This document shows, in pieces, positions 57,147-64,000 of a stretch of DNA of 64,000 bases (positions within the stretch are counted from its first letter, which is position 1; each line of letters begins with the position of its first letter). The translations under genes and the position numbers were made by a program. Source of the stretch: Lolium rigidum (taxonomy: Eukaryota; Streptophyta; Magnoliopsida; Poales; Poaceae); contig NC_061510.1 in NCBI RefSeq assembly GCF_022539505.1, forward strand, positions 92,272,292-92,336,291, given 5' to 3'. The notes beneath the pieces are model-generated. The model ran no database searches, was not told the DNA's origin, and saw only the letters and a list, made by a program, of their open reading frames with translations.

Positions 57147-59262
57147 TCAAGTATTATCGAGAGATGAAGCATCAACATCATAATTTGTTCTAATGATAGA
57201 ATCATAAGGTACCTTCATTCTCTTTCTAGGGAAGTGTTCCATACCTTTCTTGAGAGGAAATTGATATTTTATATTTCCTTCCCTCATATCAATAATAGCA
57301 CCAACGAGTTCGAAGAAAAGGTCTTCCCAATATAATTGGACAAGATGCATTGCATTCAATATCCAAGACAACAAAATCAACGGGAACAAGGTTATTGTTA
57401 ACGGTAATGCGAACATTATCAACTTTACCCAAAGGTTTCTTTGTAGAATGATCAGCAAGATTAACATCCAAATAACAATTTTTCAGCGGTGGCAAGTCAA
57501 GCATATTATAAATTTTCTTCAGGCATAACGAAATACTTGCACCAAGATCACATAAAGCATTACAATCAAAATCTTTAACCTTCATCTTAATGATGGGCTC
57601 CCAGCCATCTTCTAGCTTTTTAGGAATAGAGGCTTCGCGTTCTAGTTTCTCTTCTCTAGCTTTTATGAGAGCATTTGTAATATGATGCGTGAAAGCCAAA
57701 TTTATAGCACTAGCATTGGGACTTTTAGCAAGTTTTTGCAAGAACTTTATAACTTCAGAGATGTGGCAATCATCAAAATTCAAACCATTATAATCTAAAG
57801 CAATGGGATCATCATCCCCAATGTTGGAAAAAATTTCAGCAGCTTTATCACGAGCAGTTTCAGATAGCTTTAGCAGCTTCAGGCAGTTTTCGCGCTTTGC
57901 ATTAGAAGTGGAAACATTGCTAACACCAATTCTTTTATTAGTATGAGTAGGAGGTGCAGCAACATGTGTAGCATTAGCATTACTAGTGGTGGTAATAGTC
58001 CAAACTTTAGCTATATTCTTCTCTTTAGCTAGTTTTTCATTTTCTTCTCTATCCCACCTAGCACGCAGTTCAGCCATTAATCTTATATTCTCATTAATTC
58101 TAACTTGGATGGCATTTGCTGTAGTAACAATTTTATTTTCAATATCCCTATTAGGCATAACTTTCGATTTCAAAAGATCAACATCGAAGCAAGACTATCA
58201 ACTCTAGAAACAAGAATATCAATTTTATTGAGCTTTTCCTCAACAGATTTGTTAAAGGCAGTTTGTGTACTAATAAATTCTTTAAGCATGGCTTCAAGTC
58301 CAGGGGGTGAATTCCTATTATTGTTGTAAGAATTCCCATAAGAATTAGCATAACCGTTACCATTATTATAAGGATATGGCCTATAGTTATTACTAGAATT
58401 GTTCCGATAAGCATTGTTGTTGAAATTATTATTTTTAATGAAGTTTACATCAACATGTTCTTCTTGTGCAACCAATGAAGCTAATGAAACATTATTAGGA
58501 TCAACATTAGTCCTATCATTCGCAAGCATAGACATAATAGCATCAACCTTATCACTCAAGGAAGAGGATTCTTCAACAGAATTTACCTTCTTACCTTGTG
58601 GGGCTCTTTCCGTGTGCCATTCAGAGTAGTTGATCATCATATTATCAAGAAGCTTTGTTGCTTCACCAAGAGTGATGGACATAAAGGTACCTCCAGCAGC
58701 TGAATCCAATAAATTCCGCGAAGAAAAATTTAGTCCCGCATAGAAGGTTTGGATGATCATCCAAGTAGTCGATCCATGGGTTGGGCAATTTTTAACCAGA
58801 GATTTCATTCTTTCCCAAGCTTGAGCAACATGTTCAGTATCTAATTGTTTAAAATTCATTATGCTACTCCTCAAAGATATAATTTTAGCAGGGGGATAAT
58901 ATCTACCAATAAAAGCATCCTTGCATTTAGTCCATGAATCAATACTATTCTTAGGCGAGAGATAGCAACCAATCTTTAGCTCTTCCTCTTAATGAGAAAG
59001 GGAACAATTTTAGTTTAATGATATCACCATCTACATCTTTATATTTTTGCATTTCACATAGTTCAACAAAATTATTGAGATGGGCAGCAGCATCATCAGA
59101 ACTAACACCAGAAAATTGATGGTTCATAACAAGATTCAGTAAAGCAGGTTTAATTTCAAAGAATTCTGCTGTAGTAGCAGGTGGAGCAATAGGTGTGCAT
59201 AAGAAATCATTATTATTTGTGGTTGTGAAGTCACACAACTTAGTATTTTCAGCGTTGGCCAT
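57147..59262 (-). pseudogene. Element H gag-protease (frameshifted)
   Basis: ATG at 59262 (MANAENTKLCDFTTTNNND). First part 59262-58951, then a shift to 58874-58170 (SIMNFKQLDTEHVAQAWERMKS block, then an Asn/Tyr-rich stretch NNNAYRNNSSNNYRPYPYN), then 58173-57289 (coiled segment, LCDLGASISLCLKKIY protease core, VPVDFVVLDIECNASCPI) and the tail 57467-57147. The protease has DLG in place of DTG, as in other Athila elements. Three frame breaks make it inactive. Confidence 0.75.
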
Positions 59263-59489
59263 TTTAGCAATAGTAAATAAAGCAAACTAGATAAAGTAAA
59301 TGCAAGTAAACTAATTTTTTTGTGTTTTTGATATAGCAAACAAGATAGCAAATAAAGTAAAACTAGCAACTAATTTTTTTGTATTTTGATATAAGTGCAG
59401 CAAACAAAGTAGTAAATAAAATAAAGCAAGACAAAAACAAAGTAAAGAGATTGAGAAGTGGAGACTCCCCTTGCAGCGTGTCTTGATCT

Positions 59490-59505
59490 CCCCGACAACG
59501 GCGCC
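59490..59505 (-). other. Primer binding site of element H
   Basis: The minus strand reads GGCGCCGTTGTCGGGG, the tRNA-Asp site with one change, 13 bases from the LTR. Confidence 0.7.
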
Positions 59506-59518
59506 GTGAAAATATGCT

Positions 59519-61116
59519 TGATGGCGTGTATTTCACACGTTCGTTGGGCAACCCCAAGAGGAAGGTATGATGAGCACAGCAGCAAGTTTTCCCTCGAAAA
59601 GAAACCAAGGTTTATCGAACCAGGAGGAGCCAAGAAGCACGTTGAAGGTTGATGGCGGCGGGATGTAGTGCGGCGCAACACCGGAGATTCCGGCGCCAAC
59701 GTGGAACCCGCACAACACAACCAAGCTACTTTGCCCCAACGAAACAGTGAGGTTGTCAATCTCACCGGCTTGCTGTAACAAAGGATTAACCGTATTGTGT
59801 GGAAGATGATTGTTTGCAGAGAAAACAGTAGAAACAAGTATTGCAGTAGATTGTATTTCAGTAAAGAGAATTGGACCGGGGTCCACAGTTCACTAGAGGT
59901 GTCTCTCCCATAAGACGAACAAGCATGTTGGGTGAACAAATTACAGTTGGGCAATTGACAAATAAAGAGAGCATGACAATGCACATACATATCATGATGA
60001 GTATAGTGAGATTTAATTGGGCATTACGACAAAGTACATAGACCGCCATCCAACCGCATCTATGCCTAAAAAGTCCACCTTCAGAGTTATCATCCGAACC
60101 CCTCCAGCATTAAGTTGCAAACAACGGACAATTGCATTAAGTATGGTGCGTAATGTAATCAACAACTACATCCTTAGACATAGCATCAATGTTTTATCCC
60201 TAGTGGCAACAAGCACAACACAACCTTAGAACTTTCGTCACATCGTCCCAGGTGTCAATGCGGGCATGAACCCACTATCGAGCATAAGTACTCCCTCTTG
60301 GAGTTAAAAGCATCTACTTGGCCGGAGCATCTACTAATAACGGAGAGCATGCAAGATCATAAACAACACATAAGCATAACTTTGATAATCAACATAACAA
60401 GTATTCTCTATTCATCGGATCCCAACAAACGCAACATATAGAATTACATATAGATGATCTTGATCATGATAGGCAGCTCACAAGATCCGACAATGATAGC
60501 ACAATGGGGAGAAGACAACCATCTAGCTACTGCTATGGACCCATAGTCCAGGGGTAGACTACTCACTCATCACTCCGGAGGCGACCATGGCGGTGTAGAG
60601 TCCTCCGGGAGATGATTCCCCTCTCCGGCAGGGTGCCGGAGGCGATCTCCAGGATCCCCCGAGATGGGATCGGCGGCGACGGCGTCTCGGCAATGTTTTC
60701 CGTATCGTGGCTCTCGGTACCGGGGGTTTCGTCACGGAGGCTATTTGTAGGCGGAAGGGCAAGTCAAGAGGCGGCACGGGGGCCCAAACCACGGGCCGGC
60801 GCGGCCGGGGTGGGGCCGCGCCGCCCTAGGGTTTGGCCACCCCGTGGCCCCTCTTCGTCTCTCCTTCGGACTTCCGGAAGCTTCGTGAGAAAATAGGCCT
60901 CCGGGCTTTTATTTCGTCCAATTCCGAGAATATTTCTTTACTAGGATTTCTGAAACCAAAAACAGCAGAACAACAGAATCGGCACTTCGGCATCTTGTTA
61001 ATAGGTTAGTTCCAGAAAATGCACGAATATGACATAAAGTGTGCATAAAACATGTAGATAACATCAATAATGTGGCATGGAACACAAGAAATTATCGATA
61101 CGTTGGAGACGTATCA
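59519..61116 (-). repeat. 5' LTR of element H
   Basis: 1,598 bp, nearly identical to the left LTR of H; differences are mainly single-base insertions or losses. Confidence 0.9.
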
Positions 61117-61121
61117 GCAAG

Positions 61122-61783
61122 TCAAGCATATCATAGATTTTCTCAGGCATAACAGAAATACTTGCACCAAGATCACATAAAGCATTACAATCAAAATCAT
61201 TGACCTTCATCTTAATGATGGGCTCCCAACCATATTATAACTTCCTAGGAATAGAAGTTTCAAGTTTTAGTTTATCTTCTCTAGCTTTTATGAGAGCATT
61301 TGTAATATGTTTTGTAAAGGTCAAATTTATAGCACTAGCATTGGGACTTTTAGCAAGTTTTTGTAAGAACTTTATAACTTCAGAGATATGACAATCATCA
61401 AAATCTAAACCATTATGATCTACAGCAATGGGATCATTGTCCCCAATATTTTGAAAAATTTCAGCAGTTTTATCACAAACAGTTTTAGCAGTTTTAGCAG
61501 TTTCAGGCAATTTTGCACGCTTTGCTCTAGGAGTAGAAACATTGCTAACACCAATTATTTTACCATTGATAGTAGGAGGTTTAGCAACATGTGAAGCATC
61601 ATCATTACTAGTGGTGGTAATAGTCCAAACTTTAGCTACATTATTCTCTTTAGCAAGTTTTTCGTTTTCTTCTCTTTCCCACCTAGCATGCAATTCAGCC
61701 ATCAATCTAATATTCTCATTAATTCGAGCTTGGATGGTGTTTGCTGTAGTAACAATTTTATTATCTTTATCTTCATTAGGCAT
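61122..61783 (-). pseudogene. Element G gag/protease linker and protease N-terminal part
   Basis: ATG-started minus frame 61783-61235 (MPNEDKDNKIVTTANTIQ), coiled and Lys/Glu-rich, with DFDDCHISEVIKFLQKLAKS. After a stop near 61235 the frame continues shortly with ALCDLGASISVMPEKIYDM to the H insertion. In an intact element this would be fused to gag upstream and to 52562-52943 downstream. Confidence 0.65.
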
Positions 61784-61786
61784 AAC

Positions 61787-62887
61787 TTACAATTTTAAAA
61801 GATCAACATCAAAGGCAAGACTATCAACCTTAGAAGCAAGAATATCAATTTTACCAAGCTTTTCTTCAACAGATTTGTTAAAAGCAGTTTGTGTACTAAT
61901 GAATTCTTTAAGCATGGCCTCAAGACCAGGGGGTACACTCCTATTATTGTTGTAAGAATTACCATAAGAATTACCATAACCATTACCATTATTAGAAGGA
62001 TATGGCCTATAGTTGTTACCAGAATTATTCCTATAAGCATTGTTGTTGAAATTATTATTTTTAATGAAGTTCACATCAACATGTTCTTCTTGGGCAACCA
62101 ATGAAGCTAAAGGAACATTATTTGGATCAACATTAGATCTACCATTCACAAGCATAGACATAATCACATCAATCTTATCACTCAAGGAGGAGGTTTCTTC
62201 AACAGAATTTACCTTCTTACCTTGTCGAGTCCTTTCAGTGTGCCATTCAGAGTAATTGATCATCATATTATCAAGAAGCTTTGTTGCCGCCTCCAAAGTG
62301 ATGGACATAAAAGTACCTCCAGCAGCTGAATCCAATAGGTTCCGCGAAGAAAAATTCAACCCTTCATAAAAGGTTTGGATGATCATCCAATTAGTTAGTC
62401 CATGGGTAGGGCAATTCTTCACCAAAGATTTCATTCTTTCCCATGCTTGGGCAACATGCTCATTATCCAATTGATTAAAATTCATTATGCTACTTCTCAA
62501 AGATATAATTTTAGCAGGAGGATAATATCTACCAATGAAAGCATCCTTACATTTAGTCCATGAATCAATACTATTCTTAGGCAAAGATAGCAACCAATCT
62601 TTAGCTCTTCCTCTTAAGGAGAAAGGAAACAATTTTAATTTTATAATATCACCATCTACATCCTTATACTTTTGCATTTCACAAAGTTCAACAAAAATAT
62701 TAAGATGGGAAGTAGCATCATCAGAACTAACACCAGAAAATTGCTCTCTCATAACAAGATTTAGTAAAGCAGGTTTAATTTCAAAAAATTCTGCTATAGT
62801 AGTAGGTGGAGCAATAGGTGTGCATAGGAAATCATTATTATTTCTGCTAGTGAAGTCACACAACTTAGTATTCTCAGGAGTATTCAT
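61787..62887 (-). CDS. Element G gag (366 aa, open)
   Basis: Open frame from ATG at 62887 to a stop at 61787. N-terminal IAPPTTIAEFFEIKPALLNLV, capsid-like FSLRGRAKDWLLSLP and CKDAFIGRYYPPAKI, then AQAWERMKSLVKNCP, and an Asn/Gly/Tyr-rich tract (YPSNNGNGYGNSYGNSYNNN) before a coiled coil. This is an Athila/Gypsy retrotransposon gag; it would form the particle shell. Element H carries the same protein with frameshifts. It may still be translatable, but the element as a whole is split by H. Confidence 0.75.
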   Translation of the reverse strand: MNTPENTKLCDFTSRNNNDFLCTPIAPPTTIAEFFEIKPALLNLVMREQFSGVSSDDATSHLNIFVELCEMQKYKDVDGDIIKLKLFPFSLRGRAKDWLLSLPKNSIDSWTKCKDAFIGRYYPPAKIISLRSSIMNFNQLDNEHVAQAWERMKSLVKNCPTHGLTNWMIIQTFYEGLNFSSRNLLDSAAGGTFMSITLEAATKLLDNMMINYSEWHTERTRQGKKVNSVEETSSLSDKIDVIMSMLVNGRSNVDPNNVPLASLVAQEEHVDVNFIKNNNFNNNAYRNNSGNNYRPYPSNNGNGYGNSYGNSYNNNRSVPPGLEAMLKEFISTQTAFNKSVEEKLGKIDILASKVDSLAFDVDLLKL

Positions 62888-63117
62888 TTTAGCAGTAGTA
62901 AATAAAGCAAACTAAATAAAGTAAATGCAAGTAACTAATTTTTGTGTGTTTTTAATATAGAGATCAAGACAGTAAATAAAGTAAATCTAGCAACTAATTT
63001 TTTTTGTATTTTTGATATAAAGAGCAAACAAAGCAGTAAATAAAATAAAGTAAAACAAGACAAAAACAAAGTAAAGAGATTGGATGTGAGAGACTCCCCT
63101 TGCAGCGTGTCTTGATC

Positions 63118-63135
63118 TCCTCGGCAACGGCGCCA
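63118..63135 (-). other. Primer binding site of element G
   Basis: The minus strand reads TGGCGCCGTTGCCGAGGA, the tRNA-Asp site with one mismatch, 12 bases from the LTR. Confidence 0.75.
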
Positions 63136-63147
63136 GAAAAAGTTGCT

Positions 63148-64000
63148 TGATGGCGTGCAAGACACACGTCCGTTGGGAACTCCAAGAGGAAGGTGTGATG
63201 TGTACAGCAGCAAGTTTTCCCTCAGTAAGAAACCAAGGTTATCGAACCAGTAGGAGTCAAGGAAACACGTGAAGGTTGTTGGTGGCGGAGTGTAGTGCGG
63301 CGCAACACCAGGGATTCCGGCGCCAACGTGGAACCTGCACAACACAATCAAAGTACTTTGCCCCAACGTAACAGTCAGGTTGTCAATCTCACCACTTGCT
63401 GTAAACAAAGGATTAGATGTATAGTGTGGAAGATGATGTTTGTTTGCGAAGAACAGTAAAGAACAAGTATTGCAGTAGCTTGTATTTCAGATGTAAAGAA
63501 TGGACCGGGGTCCACAGTTCACTAATGGTGTCTCTCCCATAAGATAAATAGCATGTTGGGTGAACAAATTACAGTTGGGCAATTGACAAATAGAGAGGGC
63601 ATAACAATGGACATACATGTCACGATGACTACTATGAGATTTAATCAGGGCATTACGACAAAGTACATAGACCGCTATCCGAGCATGCATCTATGCCTAA
63701 AAAGTCCACCTTCGAGGTTATCATCCGAACCCCTTCCGGTATTAAGTTGCAAACAACAGACAATTGCATTAAGTATGGTGCGTAATGTAATCAACATAAA
63801 TATTCTTAGACAAAGCATTGATGTTTTATCCCTAGTGGCAACAGCACATCCACAACCTTAGAACTTTCTGTCACTGTCCCAGATTAAATGGAGGCATGAA
63901 TCCACTATCGAGCATAAATACTCCCTATTGGAGTTACAAGTATCAACTTGGCTAGAGCCTATACTAGCAACGGAGAGCATGCAAGAACATAAACAACACA
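63148..64000 (-). repeat. 5' LTR of element G, partial
   Basis: The first 853 bp (plus-strand view) of the right LTR, TGATGGCGTGCAAG onward; the rest is outside the window. Confidence 0.85.

Larger units (their letters stand above)
52944..61116 (-). mobile_element. Element H: young gag-protease element nested in G
   Basis: Complete. LTRs 52944-54546 and 59519-61116, duplication gcaag at 52939-52943 and 61117-61121. Same gag family and orientation as G. The two LTRs differ at very few positions (about 1-2 percent by eye), fewer than those of G, in line with later insertion. It has gag and protease and no reverse transcriptase. Confidence 0.9.
48376..64000 (-). mobile_element. Element G: Athila-derived gag-protease element, host of H
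   Basis: Minus orientation. 3' LTR 48376-49979, internal 49980-52943 plus 61122-63147, 5' LTR from 63148 past the window end. The left duplication is ggacc (48371-48375). It carries gag and a protease-like region but no reverse transcriptase or integrase, so it looks non-autonomous. Element H sits inside its protease. Confidence 0.85.

Overview
The window is nuclear DNA from a grass, most likely a cool-season (Pooideae) cereal or forage relative. The reasons are a GC-rich single-exon P450 gene of the plant sterol C-22 desaturase family, a BARE/Angela-like Copia element, several Athila-type Ty3/Gypsy elements with a tRNA-Asp primer site, and PIF/Harbinger, Helitron, Mutator-type and CACTA remnants. 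More than 85 percent of the bases are transposon-derived. I see no rRNA or tRNA gene and no CRISPR array. One assembly gap of exactly 100 N lies at 38972-39071.

Layout. 1-2095 is the 5' part of a Copia element on the minus strand. 2096-4595 is low-copy and degenerate sequence with a CACTA end cut into an F-box pseudogene. 4596-6116 (minus) is the only clearly intact host gene, a CYP710A-like P450 with a TATA box 138 bp upstream of its start. 6969-27820 is one small Harbinger-like element (H1) split by two retrotransposons: element A (7550-19639, duplication gaggc), which itself holds a complete Helitron (11416-13818) and a solo LTR (17632-19353, duplication gggtc), and element B (19755-27457, duplication ccaca). 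Removing A and B restores the H1 reading frame. 27821-41060 is a disordered pile: part of a second A-type element (C), a degraded Athila element with protease, reverse transcriptase and part of RNase H (F), LTR pieces (E, D), the gap, and two more LTR fragments.

41061-48375 holds DNA transposons and spacer: H2 (a Myb/trihelix-like, NAM-associated ORF1 gene with one intron and frameshifts), a Helitron 3' end, H3 (a Harbinger element with matching terminal repeats and a broken ORF), a 421-bp Mutator-type MITE with a 9-bp duplication, a second foldback MITE and an unrecognised ORF. 48376-64000 is a gag-protease element G that runs off the window, split inside its protease by a younger element H of the same family (52944-61116, duplication gcaag).

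How parts relate. The A, B, C, G and H retroelements lack reverse transcriptase and integrase, so they look non-autonomous. Element F shares gag with A and C and is a plausible relative of their helper. The most unusual protein signal is in H1 and H3: both ORFs carry a ubiquitin-interacting-motif-like helix, a shared W/LR.S segment and an acidic tail that in H3 looks like a SUMO-interacting motif. The antisense acidic ORF in element B is the second point of interest.
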